A stretch of 64,000 nucleotides of DNA from assembly GCF_025997855.1 (NCBI RefSeq), contig NZ_AP026560.1, forward strand, positions 2,433,501-2,497,500, written 5' to 3'. The notes under the pieces are model-generated. The model was not told the DNA's origin. It saw only the letters and a list, made by a program, of their open reading frames with translations, and searched no databases. The position numbers were made by a program, and so were the translations under genes. The stretch is from Deinococcus aetherius. Lineage in GTDB: Bacteria > Deinococcota > Deinococci > Deinococcales > Deinococcaceae. Every line of letters starts with the position of its first letter. Position 1 is the first letter of the stretch. Below, one piece after another: positions 53,767 to 64,000 of the stretch.

Positions 53767-54699
53767 CCCCCCCGACAGCAACTCATCGGCGGCAGCATCG
53801 GCGTCGAGTTCGCCCCGCGCCACCCGCGCGTAGAGGTCCCCGCTCAGCTCGCGCGCCCGGCGGAGCACCCGGTCCTGCACCAGGGTCCGCACCTCGAATT
53901 CGGCGCGGCGCTCGCGGCGCTCACCCAGCCCCTCCTCCCCCAGGTGGGCGCGGTGGGCGAGAACTGCCTCCACAACCTCCGCGAGCCCTTCCCCCTGCGA
54001 AGCGACGGTCTTGAGGACGGGAGCGAACCACGTATGTGCGTCGTGCGCGCCGAGGCCCTGCGCGGCCCGCAACTCGCGGACGGTGCGGTCGGCGCCGGGG
54101 AGGTCGGCCTTGTTCACGGCGAGCACGTCGGCGATCTCCATGATGCCCGCCTTGAAGGCCTGCACCCCGTCCCCCCCGGCGGGCGTCAGGACGAGCAGCG
54201 TGTGGTCGCACACGGCGGCCACGTCCACCTCCGACTGGCCCACCCCCACCGTCTCCAGGATCACCCAGTCGAAGCCCGCCCCCTCCAGCAGGGCGAGGAC
54301 GGGCAGGGTGCGGGGCGAGAGGCCGCCGAGCGCCCCCCGGCTGGCGAGCGAGCGCACGAAGACGCCCTCGTCCGCGTGCCAGCGCAGCATCCGGATACGG
54401 TCGCCCAGGATCGCCCCCCCCGAATAGGGGCTGCTGGGGTCCACGGCGAGGACAGCCACCCGCCTGCCCTCACCCCTCAGGTGGGCGATCAGCCCGTCCG
54501 TCAGGGTGCTCTTGCCGCTGCCCGGGCTGCCCGTCACGCCCAGGACGACCGCCCGCCCGGCCCGCTCACGGGCGGCGCGCAGCAGGGGACGGGCGCCCTC
54601 CATCCCGCTCTCGGCGAGGGTGATCGCGCGGGCGAGGGCGCGGGGGTCCCCGGCGCGGAAGCGGTCGAGGAGGGGGACGGGCGGGCCGGGGGCGGTCAA
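53764..54699 (-). CDS. meaB: MeaB/ArgK-type G3E GTPase
   Basis: A 311-residue GTPase of the cobalamin-mutase chaperone group. Walker A GSPGSGKST, then VLAVDPSSPYSGGAILGDRIRM, FVRSLASRGALGG, ILETVGVGQSEVDV and NKAD are all present. MeaB protects methylmalonyl-CoA mutase and gates its cofactor loading; no mutase gene is in the window. The only start giving a normal length is TTG 54699, preceded by a purine-rich stretch; the next upstream ATG (54879) would overlap the mutase-like gene. Confidence 0.87.
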   Translation of the reverse strand: MTAPGPPVPLLDRFRAGDPRALARAITLAESGMEGARPLLRAARERAGRAVVLGVTGSPGSGKSTLTDGLIAHLRGEGRRVAVLAVDPSSPYSGGAILGDRIRMLRWHADEGVFVRSLASRGALGGLSPRTLPVLALLEGAGFDWVILETVGVGQSEVDVAAVCDHTLLVLTPAGGDGVQAFKAGIMEIADVLAVNKADLPGADRTVRELRAAQGLGAHDAHTWFAPVLKTVASQGEGLAEVVEAVLAHRAHLGEEGLGERRERRAEFEVRTLVQDRVLRRARELSGDLYARVARGELDADAAADELLSGG

Positions 54700-54778
54700 G
54701 TCATCCCACCTGCCCGTCCACTCCCGAAACGAAGGGCTTTTTGTTTCATCTGCGCCCCAGGCTAGCGTCTTCCGTCCC

Positions 54779-55492
54779 TTAAGGCGCCTGCCCCAGCACG
54801 TCGTCCGCCTCGGTGGCCTCCAGCAGATTTTCCAGGTGGGCGTCGTCGTTGAAGCCCAGCAGGGTGCCGCTGCTTTCACCCAGCAGCACGCGGGTGATCG
54901 AGGTGTTCGTGACGCTGAGCCGGGCCCAGGCGTGGGCGGGCACGCCCCCCAGCGCGAGGCCGACAGCGACCCGCACGACTCCCCCGTGGGTGAAGACGAG
55001 GACCCGGCCCCCCGGGTGCCGCAGCCGCAGGGTCTCGAAGGCGGCGCCGCAGCGGGTGAAGAGGTCCTCCATGCTCTCGCCCCCGGGGCGGCGGGTGCGC
55101 CAGGGGTCGGCGCGCAGGGCGGCCAGGTAGCCGGGGTGCCGCGCCTCGATGTCCGCCACGACCAGGCCGCTCAGCTCCCCAACGTCGATCTCGCGCAGGC
55201 CGGGCTCGGGCTGGACGATGGGGGACCCGGCCAGCCGCTCGGCGACCATCTCGGCTGTCTGCGAGGCGCGGGCGAGGTCGCTGGTGTACACGGCGGCGAA
55301 ACTCTGCCCGGTCAGGCGCTCGGCGAGGCTGGCGGCCTGGAGGACCCCGATGTGGCTGAGAGGCACGTCCGTCTGCCCCTGGTAGCGCCCGTCGGCGTTC
55401 CAGGTGCTCTCGCCGTGGCGGACCACCCAGAACTCGGTGGCCGTCGCCCGCTCGGGCGGCACGAAGCCGAAGGGGGCGCGGCGCCTCGTCAA
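54779..55492 (-). CDS. Histidine phosphatase (phosphoglycerate mutase-like)
   Basis: A 237-residue protein. The catalytic histidine motif is VVRHGESTWN, with YTSDLARASQTAEMVAERL, the acid Glu in GLREIDVGELSG, and the second His in VFTHGGVVRV. The family covers cofactor-dependent mutases and broad phosphatases such as CobC/GpmB; the short length favours a phosphatase. TTG start overlaps the purM stop by 4 bp. Confidence 0.83.
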   Translation of the reverse strand: MTRRRAPFGFVPPERATATEFWVVRHGESTWNADGRYQGQTDVPLSHIGVLQAASLAERLTGQSFAAVYTSDLARASQTAEMVAERLAGSPIVQPEPGLREIDVGELSGLVVADIEARHPGYLAALRADPWRTRRPGGESMEDLFTRCGAAFETLRLRHPGGRVLVFTHGGVVRVAVGLALGGVPAHAWARLSVTNTSITRVLLGESSGTLLGFNDDAHLENLLEATEADDVLGQAP

Positions 55493-56577
55493 GGGCTGAC
55501 CCCGCTCACGGCCTCGCCCGGGGTGTTCCCCGCGAAGGTGACCCCCGCGCCCTCCACCATCTCACCGATTACCCAGGGCGTCTCCCCCGCCGCGCGCAGG
55601 GCGGTCAGGGCTGCGGTGACCTCGGCGGCAGGCACCATGAGCAGGAAGCCCACGCCCATGTTCAGCGCCCGGAAGGCCTCCTCGCGGGACACGTTGGCCT
55701 CCCGCACGATCAGCCCGAAGAGGGGCGGCACGGTCCACGACGAGGTCTGCACCTGCATCCCCACCCCGGCGGGGAAGACGCGCGGCGGGTTGTCCACCAG
55801 CCCGCCTCCGGTGATATGCGCCATGCCGTGAATCGTCACATCCGCCCGCCGCAACGCCTCGAAGGCTCCCAGGTAGGCGCGGTGGGGCACGGTGAGAAGG
55901 TCTTCGAGCCGCTCGCCTCCCAGGTCCACCCGGGACTCGCCCCACTCCAACGCGTCCAGCGCCATCCGCGCCAGGCTGTAGCCATTGGTGTGCAGTCCGG
56001 TGCTCGGCAGGGCGATCACCACGTCGCCGGGTTGCAGGGCCGAGCCGTCCACGAGGGCGGCGCGGTCCACCACCCCGACGACCGTGCCCACCACGTCCAG
56101 CTCTCCCTCCACGTACACGCCGGGCATCTCGGCGGTCTCGCCCCCCAATAGGGCGACGCCCAGCGCCTCGCACGCCGCCGCCGCGCCCGTGACGATCTCG
56201 GCGGCGACCCCCGGGCGGAGTTTGCCCATCGCCACGTAGTCGAGGAAGAAGAGGGGCCGCGCCCCCTGCACGAGAATGTCATTCACGCAGTGGTTGACGA
56301 TGTCCGCGCCCAGGCCCGCGAAACGTCCCGTGCGGGCGGCGACCTTCGTCTTCGTGCCCACCCCGTCGGTCGAGGCCACGAGCACGGGCTCGGCCATCCC
56401 CGTGAAGGTGGGGCGGAAGAGGCCGCCAAAACCCCCCAGGCCGCCCAGCACGGCGGGGCCGTGGGTGCGGGCCACCGCCTCCCGCATCAGGGCGACCGCC
56501 TGCCCACCCGCGTCGATGCTCACGCCCGCCCGCTCGTAGGCGGACGCCGCCCCCTCGTCCTTGCTGTCCTGAGTCAT
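55489..56577 (-). CDS. purM: Phosphoribosylformylglycinamidine cyclo-ligase
   Basis: A 362-residue ATP-dependent enzyme that closes the imidazole ring to give AIR in purine synthesis. The conserved regions YERAGVSIDAGGQAV, LVASTDGVGTKTKVA, NDILVQGARPLFFLDY, LLGGETAEMPGVY, STGLHTNGYSLAR and AHITGGGLVDNPPRV follow the family order exactly. Length is slightly above average. Confidence 0.96.
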   Translation of the reverse strand: MTQDSKDEGAASAYERAGVSIDAGGQAVALMREAVARTHGPAVLGGLGGFGGLFRPTFTGMAEPVLVASTDGVGTKTKVAARTGRFAGLGADIVNHCVNDILVQGARPLFFLDYVAMGKLRPGVAAEIVTGAAAACEALGVALLGGETAEMPGVYVEGELDVVGTVVGVVDRAALVDGSALQPGDVVIALPSTGLHTNGYSLARMALDALEWGESRVDLGGERLEDLLTVPHRAYLGAFEALRRADVTIHGMAHITGGGLVDNPPRVFPAGVGMQVQTSSWTVPPLFGLIVREANVSREEAFRALNMGVGFLLMVPAAEVTAALTALRAAGETPWVIGEMVEGAGVTFAGNTPGEAVSGVSP

Positions 56578-56703
56578 GCTCCCCCCACACCCCGCGCCCG
56601 GCAGGTTCGGCAGGCAGTCTAGCGGACGGGGGAGCGGGGCCGGGCGCCTCGCGGCTGCGGTCGCTTAGGGCGGTGCCGAAAGGTTTTCTTTAGGAGAGCA
56701 CCC

Positions 56704-57549
<846 letters not shown>

Positions 57550-57555
57550 GGGGTC

Positions 57556-57561
57556 AGGGTA
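57556..57561 (-). promoter_or_regulatory. -10 hexamer for mqnD
   Basis: On the minus strand TACCCT lies 6 nt before the ATG at 57549. Confidence 0.6.
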
Positions 57562-57606
57562 CGCCCGCTTCTCACCCCGGTCAGCGGTGCGTCACACGCG
57601 CGTGGG

Positions 57607-57612
57607 TAGGCT
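57607..57612 (+). promoter_or_regulatory. -10 hexamer for the lipoprotein at 57619
   Basis: TAGGCT lies 6 nt before the ATG at 57619, divergent from mqnD. Confidence 0.6.
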
Positions 57613-57618
57613 GGGGCC

Positions 57619-58170
57619 ATGTTCAAGGCCCTGCCGCCCGTCCTCCTCGCCCTCAGCCTCAGCGCGTGCGTGCCCCCTCAAGCGCAGAATGGCGGCGCCC
57701 GGAACACGGAGGAGACCACCGTGCCCGTCGGCGGCCCGGCCCAGGTGGGACAGTGCGCGCCCGGCTACGTCCGGCCCGACCTCGCGGTGCTGGAACGCGA
57801 CCTTGCCGCCGCCCGGGAGAGGTGGACGGCGGCGGGCGTGCGCGACTACAGCCACGACTTCGCCCAGGTGTCGGCGCCGCTGCGCTTTCCCACCGTGCGC
57901 GTCTCGGTGCGAGGCGGGATGGCGCAGGCCGTGTCCCTCGCCCCCGGGGAGACGGGCGAGCCGAGCCCCCAGGCCCGCGCGACGGTCGAGGACCGTTTCG
58001 CCAACATCGCCCAGGCGCTCGAAGCCCAGCGGGAACAGCCCTGCCCCGCCGTCGAGGTCGAATACGACGGGCGCGACGGCCACCCCACCCGCTTCTACAG
58101 CGGCACCCGCCAGGCGAACGTGGCCGACGGCTGGGGCGAGTGGCGGATCACGAACTTTACCCGGCCCTGA
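57619..58170 (+). CDS. Lipoprotein, DUF6174-like
   Basis: A 183-residue protein with signal peptide and canonical lipobox LSAC (Cys17). The mature part has DYSHDFAQVSAPLRFPTVRVSVRGG and VEVEYDGRDGHPTRFY, resembling the DUF6174 group of small secreted proteins with alternating strands. Function unknown. It stands alone between divergent mqnD and a convergent membrane protein gene. Confidence 0.7.
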   Translation: MFKALPPVLLALSLSACVPPQAQNGGARNTEETTVPVGGPAQVGQCAPGYVRPDLAVLERDLAAARERWTAAGVRDYSHDFAQVSAPLRFPTVRVSVRGGMAQAVSLAPGETGEPSPQARATVEDRFANIAQALEAQREQPCPAVEVEYDGRDGHPTRFYSGTRQANVADGWGEWRITNFTRP

Positions 58171-58195
58171 CCCGCCCCGCCCCCGGCCGCCGCGC

Positions 58196-58783
58196 CTACA
58201 GGAGCGCCACGAACCCGGCGGCGAGGAGGAGCATCCCCGTCACGCCCAGCGGCGGGTAGATGTGGTGCCGGGTGAAGAGCCACGCCCCGAGGAGCAGCGC
58301 CACCCCTCCGGGCACCACCCGCCTTCCCACGCCGGGCCACAGGGCGGCGAGGGTCAGCACGCAGGCCGCCAGCAGCCCGAGGTTCCCCACGTCCCCCAGG
58401 GCGTTCTCCTGGCGAAAGAGCGCGGCGACGACGGCGGAGTCCTCGTCCACCCCCAGGCCCACCAGCCGCCCGGTCCCGACCCCCGCGAGCAGGTCCACCG
58501 CCGGGTAGTAGGCGGCGTAGACGAAGGCCCCGCCCCGCGCGAGCCACGCCAGCGGCCCGGGAACGCCTGCGAGCAGCCACCAGACGTTCACCCCGATCAG
58601 CGGAAACAGCGGGATCAGCGCGAGGTGCAGGCTCGTCCAGTGGCGGGCCGTGTCCAGGGTCAGGTCGGCGGGGTGCGTCAGTCCCAACACGGCCATGACG
58701 AGCGGCGCGGCCCCGATGCCGAGGAGGGACCAGGGGGAGGGGTGGAGCGGGCGGGCAGGCGAGACTACGGGGAGAGCTTCCAT
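58196..58783 (-). CDS. Multi-pass membrane protein of unknown function
   Basis: A 195-residue protein with five or six transmembrane helices separated by short loops (LIPLFPLIGVNVWWLLAGV, GGAFVYAAYYPAVDLLAGV, LGLLAACVLTLAALW, GGVALLLGAWLFTRHHIYPPLGVTGMLLLAAGFVAL). His residues in ARHWTSLHLAL and TRHHIYPP could bind haem or metal, but no family is recognised. Confidence 0.6.
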   Translation of the reverse strand: MEALPVVSPARPLHPSPWSLLGIGAAPLVMAVLGLTHPADLTLDTARHWTSLHLALIPLFPLIGVNVWWLLAGVPGPLAWLARGGAFVYAAYYPAVDLLAGVGTGRLVGLGVDEDSAVVAALFRQENALGDVGNLGLLAACVLTLAALWPGVGRRVVPGGVALLLGAWLFTRHHIYPPLGVTGMLLLAAGFVALL

Positions 58784-58879
58784 ACGCGCCCGTCCTTTCG
58801 GGGGAGAGAAGGGATCAGGTCATCCCCCGACCTGCGTGGGGGCCGCCACGAGGAGAACACGTCTTCCCCGGCCCTCCCC

Positions 58880-59787
58880 TCACCGCACGTCCCGCAGCGC
58901 CGCCCGAGCGGCCTCCGCGTCCCGCGCGATCTGGGCTCTCAGCTCGTCGAGGCTGCCGAACTTCTGCTCGCCGCGCAGCCGGGTGAAGAACTTGACCTGC
59001 AGCTCCTCCCCGTACAGGTCGCCCTCGTAGTCGAAGAGGTGGACCTCGAAGCGGCGCCCGGTGCCGTTGACTGTCGGACGAAAACCCACGTTCGCCATTC
59101 CGTGATGCCGCTCCTGGTGGTGCGGCCCGCGCTCGGTGATCGCCACGACCGCGAAGACGCCCAGCGGGAGCGCCTTGCCCTCGGGGACGCGGATGTTGGC
59201 GGTGGGCCAGCCGATGGTGCGCCCCAAGCGGTCCCCCTGCACGACCACCCCCTGCGCGTCGTAGTGGCGCCCGAGGAGGCGCTGCACGCCCTCAACGTCC
59301 CCCGCCTTGAGGAGTTCGCGGATGCGGGTGCTCTTGATGTCGTCGCCGCCGAGCTGGTGCATGGGCAGCGCCACCACCTCGCGCGTCACCTCGCGCAGGT
59401 CCGCCACACCCCCCGCCCGCCCCCGCCCGAAGTGGAAGTCCTCGCCGACCACGATGGCGCGGGGATGCAGGGCCCGCAGGTCGTCCAGAAAGGCCTCCTT
59501 GGGCCGGGCGGCGAACTCGGCGGTGAAGGGCACGGCGACGGTTTCGTCCACCCCGTAGCGGGCCAGGAGGTCGAGCTTTTCGGGAAGGGTGGACAGGAAC
59601 TCGACCCCCTGGGTGAGCACGCGGGTGGGGGGGTCGAAGGTGTAGACGACGCTGGGGACGCGGTGCTCGCGCGCCCTGGCCTTGAGCTGGGCGATGAGCG
59701 CCTGGTGGCCCAGATGTACCCCGTCGAAGGAGCCCACGGCGACCACCGTCTCCGTGTCGGGGCGCTGGGAGGGCGAGACGTAGGTCT

Positions 59788-59791
<4 letters not shown>
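58880..59791 (-). CDS. ribF: Bifunctional riboflavin kinase/FAD synthetase
   Basis: A 303-residue enzyme making FMN and FAD. The N-terminal nucleotidyltransferase half has VGSFDGVHLGHQALI (HxGH motif), GEDFHFGRGRAG and STRIRELL. The C-terminal kinase half has GRTIGWPTANI, LPLGVFAVVA, NVGFRPTVNGT and VEVHLFDY. All signature motifs are intact. GTG 59791 overlaps the upstream Nudix stop by 4 bp. Confidence 0.94.
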
Positions 59792-60309
<518 letters not shown>

Positions 60310-60315
60310 GGGGGC

Positions 60316-60321
60316 AATCTA
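60316..60321 (-). promoter_or_regulatory. -10 hexamer for the Nudix-ribF operon
   Basis: On the minus strand TAGATT lies 6 nt before the ATG at 60309. Confidence 0.6.
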
Positions 60322-60327
60322 GAGGAT

Positions 60328-60390
60328 GCGGAAGGCGGAAGGCTAAAGAATCTTTCGCCATCCGCCCTCGACCTCCCACCATCTGCCACA
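60328..60390. repeat. Heptad repeat between the Nudix gene and dgt
   Basis: Two identical 7-nt units (60328-60341) plus a related third unit are followed by degenerate units rich in CCNNC that are partly complementary to them. It lies between the promoters of two divergent genes. Confidence 0.5.
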
Positions 60391-60398
60391 ATCCCCCC

Positions 60399-61544
<1,146 letters not shown>

Positions 61545-61595
61545 AGGACGAGGCTGGGTGGCGCACCTGCGCCGTCCCCCAGCCCCCCGACCTCT

Positions 61596-61601
61596 TACAC
61601 T
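61596..61601 (+). promoter_or_regulatory. -10 hexamer for the S9 peptidase
   Basis: TACACT lies 5 nt before ATG 61607 and decides that start over the longer frame from 61451 inside dgt. Confidence 0.6.
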
Positions 61602-61606
61602 GCCGT

Positions 61607-63439
61607 ATGTCCGAGCGCATTCCGCTGGAGACCCTGACCGCCCTCCCCACCGTCGCGGCCCTGAGTGTCTCGCACGGCGGCGAGGAGGTGGCCTTTTACG
61701 CCGATTGGACCGGACGCTTCGAGCTGTACGTCCTGAAGCTCCGCACCCGCGAGCGGCGCCAGGTGACGAACGGGGAGGCGCCCAAGGGCATCCGTGCGGG
61801 CTTCGTGTGGTCCCACGACGACACACGCATCCTCTTCAGCCGGGACGAGGGCGGCGACGAGCGGCAGGCCCTTTTCGAGGTGACGGTGGCGCCCGGGGAG
61901 GTGCGGCCCCTCCAGCACTCCCCGGGGAGCATGGACTACGCGGTGGACGCCCACCCGGACGGCAGGCGACTCCTCGTGAACAGCACGCGCGGCGGGCAGA
62001 TGAACGTGCACGTCTACGACCTGACCCGGGAGGGCGAGGACGCCTGGACGGCCCTCACCCGGCAGCCCAACACCACCCAGGGGGTGGCCTGGAGCCCCGA
62101 CGGCACGCGGGTGACGCTCAACACCAACGAGAGCGCCGACCTGCGCAACCTGGACGGCCACGTGATGAACGCGGACGGGAGCGATCTACGACGGGTCCTG
62201 CGGGTGCGCGAGGGCAGCCGGGACGGGGTGGGCCGCTGGCACCCCGACGGGCGGCGGGTGGCCGTGACCAGCGACGCGGACGGGCACGGGCGGGTGGGCC
62301 TCCTCACCCTGGAGAGCGGCGAGGTGCGCTGGCTCACGCCCGCAGACGGGGTCACCGAGGAGGAGGCCGGGGAGTTCTCCCCCGATGGCCGCTGGCTGAG
62401 CGTGATCCGCAACGTGGAGAGCACCCTGACGCCCGTCCTGTACGACACGGAAACCGGACAGGCCCGCGAGCTGCGGCTGCCGCCCGGTCTCGCCTACGGC
62501 ATGGAGTTCGCGCTGGACGGCACGCGGCTGCTCTTCCAGCACACGACGACCACCACCCGCCCGGAGGTGCTGCTGTACGACCTGGAGACCGACACCCCCG
62601 AGGTCCTGCTGCCCGCCGAGTACGGCGAGGTGGACCCGGCGGACTTCGTGCCCGGCGAGTACGTGCGCTACCCCACCGAAGGCGGCCTGCACGTTCCCGC
62701 CATCCTCTACCGGTCCCGGTCGACCACCCCCGGCGAACGTTTCCCGGCGCTGGTCTGCGTACACGGCGGCCCCACCGCGCAGTTCTTCCGCGCCTTCAGC
62801 GCGCAGCTCCAGTTCCTCGCCGACCGGGGGTACGTGGTGCTGTGCCCCAACGTGCGCGGCTCAACCGGGTACGGGGTGGAGTGGCGCGACGCCAACCTGA
62901 GGGACTGGGGCGGGCGTGACCTGGAGGACGTGGCCGCCGGGGCCGAGTACCTGAAGACGCTCGACTTCGTGGACCCAGGGCGCGTCGGCGTCTTCGGCGG
63001 CAGCTACGGCGGCTACCTCTCCTACCTCGCGGCGGTGAAAAAGCCGGGGCTGTTCAAGGTCAGCGTGCCCATCGTCGGGATCACGGACCTGCACCGACTC
63101 TTCGAGGACAACAGCCGCGACATGCCGCAACTCGGTTACTACTTCCGCACGCTGATGGGGGACCCGGTCGAGCAGGCCGGGTTGTGGCGCGAGCGCAGCC
63201 CGATCACCCACGCCGCGAACCTGAAGGCCCACATGTTCATGATCCACGGCGTCAACGACCCCCGCTGCCCGGTGAACCAGGCCCGGGGTTTCCGGGACGC
63301 CCTGCTCGCCCACGGCCGGGAGGAGGGCCGCGACTTCGAGTACGTGGAGTTCGGCGACGAGGGCCACGGGGCGGGCGACATCGCCGGGAGGACCCGCAGC
63401 TACCGCCTGCTGGCCGACTACCTCGCCCGGCGGCTGTGA
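61607..63439 (+). CDS. S9 family serine peptidase (acylaminoacyl peptidase-like)
   Basis: A 610-residue peptidase. Residues about 20-360 form a TolB-type beta-propeller (VAWSPDGTRVTLNTN, GRWHPDGRRVAVTSD, GEFSPDGRWLSVIRN). Residues 380-610 are the alpha/beta hydrolase with Ser466 (GGSYGGYLS), Asp551 (HGVNDPRC) and His587 (DEGHG). The propeller limits access to small peptides, as in acylaminoacyl or oligopeptide peptidases. No signal peptide, so cytoplasmic. Confidence 0.9.
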   Translation: MSERIPLETLTALPTVAALSVSHGGEEVAFYADWTGRFELYVLKLRTRERRQVTNGEAPKGIRAGFVWSHDDTRILFSRDEGGDERQALFEVTVAPGEVRPLQHSPGSMDYAVDAHPDGRRLLVNSTRGGQMNVHVYDLTREGEDAWTALTRQPNTTQGVAWSPDGTRVTLNTNESADLRNLDGHVMNADGSDLRRVLRVREGSRDGVGRWHPDGRRVAVTSDADGHGRVGLLTLESGEVRWLTPADGVTEEEAGEFSPDGRWLSVIRNVESTLTPVLYDTETGQARELRLPPGLAYGMEFALDGTRLLFQHTTTTTRPEVLLYDLETDTPEVLLPAEYGEVDPADFVPGEYVRYPTEGGLHVPAILYRSRSTTPGERFPALVCVHGGPTAQFFRAFSAQLQFLADRGYVVLCPNVRGSTGYGVEWRDANLRDWGGRDLEDVAAGAEYLKTLDFVDPGRVGVFGGSYGGYLSYLAAVKKPGLFKVSVPIVGITDLHRLFEDNSRDMPQLGYYFRTLMGDPVEQAGLWRERSPITHAANLKAHMFMIHGVNDPRCPVNQARGFRDALLAHGREEGRDFEYVEFGDEGHGAGDIAGRTRSYRLLADYLARRL

Positions 63440-63443
63440 GGGG

Positions 63444-64000
63444 CTAAGCCCCCGGCGCCACCACCCGCACCCCCGCCCCCACCAACGCCGCCCGCAGGCC
63501 CCGCGCGAGTTCCGCCGCCTCGGCCCCGTCCCCGTGCAGGCAGAGGGTCCGGGCGGGCACGCGCACCGTCTCCCCCGTCACCGCCGTGCCGACGCCCTCC
63601 CGCGCGAGGCGGACGCCCTGGGCCACCGCCTGATTGTGGGGGAGCAGGGCGCCCGCCTGACCGCGCGGCCACAGGGAGCCGTCAGGCGCGTAGCCCCGGT
63701 CGGCGAAGGCCTCGCCCACTGCCTCCAGACCCAGGGCCTCCGCCTCGCGCAGCATGACGGAGTGCTCGCCCGCCAGCCCGAAGTACAGAGGGAGGCCGGA
63801 ACCCTTCGCGGCAACGGCGATGGCGCGGGCCAGCTCCGCGTCCTTCACCGCCATGTTGTAGAGCATCCCGTGGGGTTTGACGTGCGCGAGCCGCACCCCC
63901 TCGCGGGCCGCCACCGCCTTCAACGCCTCGATCTGCTCGCGGACGAAGGCGGTCACCTCCCCTGGGGGGAAGTGCATCTCCCGCCGCCCGAAGCCCTCGC
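63444..64000 (-). CDS. pxpA: 5-oxoprolinase subunit A (LamB/YcsF family), partial
   Basis: The C-terminal 185 residues; the N-terminus lies beyond the window edge. GFGRREMHFPPGEV, HVKPHGMLYNMAVKD, EAFADRGYAPDGSLWPR and TLCLHGDG with the C-terminal LVGAGVRV are the PxpA/YcsF signature. With PxpB and PxpC it hydrolyses 5-oxoproline to glutamate. It ends 4 bp from the S9 peptidase stop; both may act in peptide and pyroglutamate salvage. Confidence 0.9.
   Translation of the reverse strand, partial: EGFGRREMHFPPGEVTAFVREQIEALKAVAAREGVRLAHVKPHGMLYNMAVKDAELARAIAVAAKGSGLPLYFGLAGEHSVMLREAEALGLEAVGEAFADRGYAPDGSLWPRGQAGALLPHNQAVAQGVRLAREGVGTAVTGETVRVPARTLCLHGDGAEAAELARGLRAALVGAGVRVVAPGA

Overview
The window is a high-GC stretch (about 70% G+C by eye) of a Deinococcus-type chromosome. 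The evidence is an SLH/coiled-coil/beta-barrel envelope protein of the SlpA/OmpM kind, RecJ and a PolX with a C-terminal PHP domain, a futalosine-pathway menaquinone enzyme (MqnD), and many genes in which a TANNNT -10 hexamer lies only 5-9 nt before the start codon, the leaderless-mRNA layout known from Deinococcus. The species cannot be named from sequence alone. I see no phage, insertion sequence or CRISPR array.

Layout. 1-3822: shikimate genes (end of aroC, aroK, aroB, aroQ) followed by an esterase and a lower-GC PD-(D/E)XK-like nuclease. 3951-4771: rplM-rpsI. 4931-11178: lipoprotein, NfeD/SPFH membrane pair, double ABC ATPase, HAD phosphatase, rplS, and a helical orphan. 11275-18603: ilvA behind a 12-codon leader ORF and terminator, a CPT-like kinase, LytM peptidase plus beta-propeller, der, and a sugar dehydrogenase lipoprotein. 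19072-22123: an ECF sigma factor, a membrane anti-sigma factor with a propeller, a Met/His-rich thioredoxin and CcdA. 22595-29479: small proteins, a phosphoesterase with a frameshifted tyrosine phosphatase, a VanW protein, a low-GC orphan, HD hydrolase/enoyl-CoA hydratase, and purine nucleoside phosphorylase.

29850-38997: the envelope protein, LapA-RecJ, small helical proteins, a diguanylate cyclase, a SIS-like isomerase, an AraC regulator and an MFS pump. 39185-43156: tRNA-Arg(CCG), a PpiC chaperone, trpS and scpA. 43255-46572: argF-Nudix-argC and an AroE-like dehydrogenase on the minus strand. 46649-50195: a metallo-hydrolase, histidinol phosphatase and PolX. 50548-64000: MFS, a PRTase-like protein, ICMT-type methyltransferase, MeaB, phosphoglycerate-mutase-like phosphatase, purM, mqnD, ribF-Nudix, dgt, an S9 peptidase and part of pxpA.

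Most of the content is core metabolism in short overlapping operons. The less ordinary items are the sigma/anti-sigma/redox unit, the PolX whose palm lacks its catalytic aspartates, the attenuator-like ilvA leader, intergenic heptanucleotide repeats that fold into hairpins, two compositionally foreign small genes, and the window-wide leaderless promoter pattern. All functional calls come from reading translated sequence against remembered family features; no database search was run.
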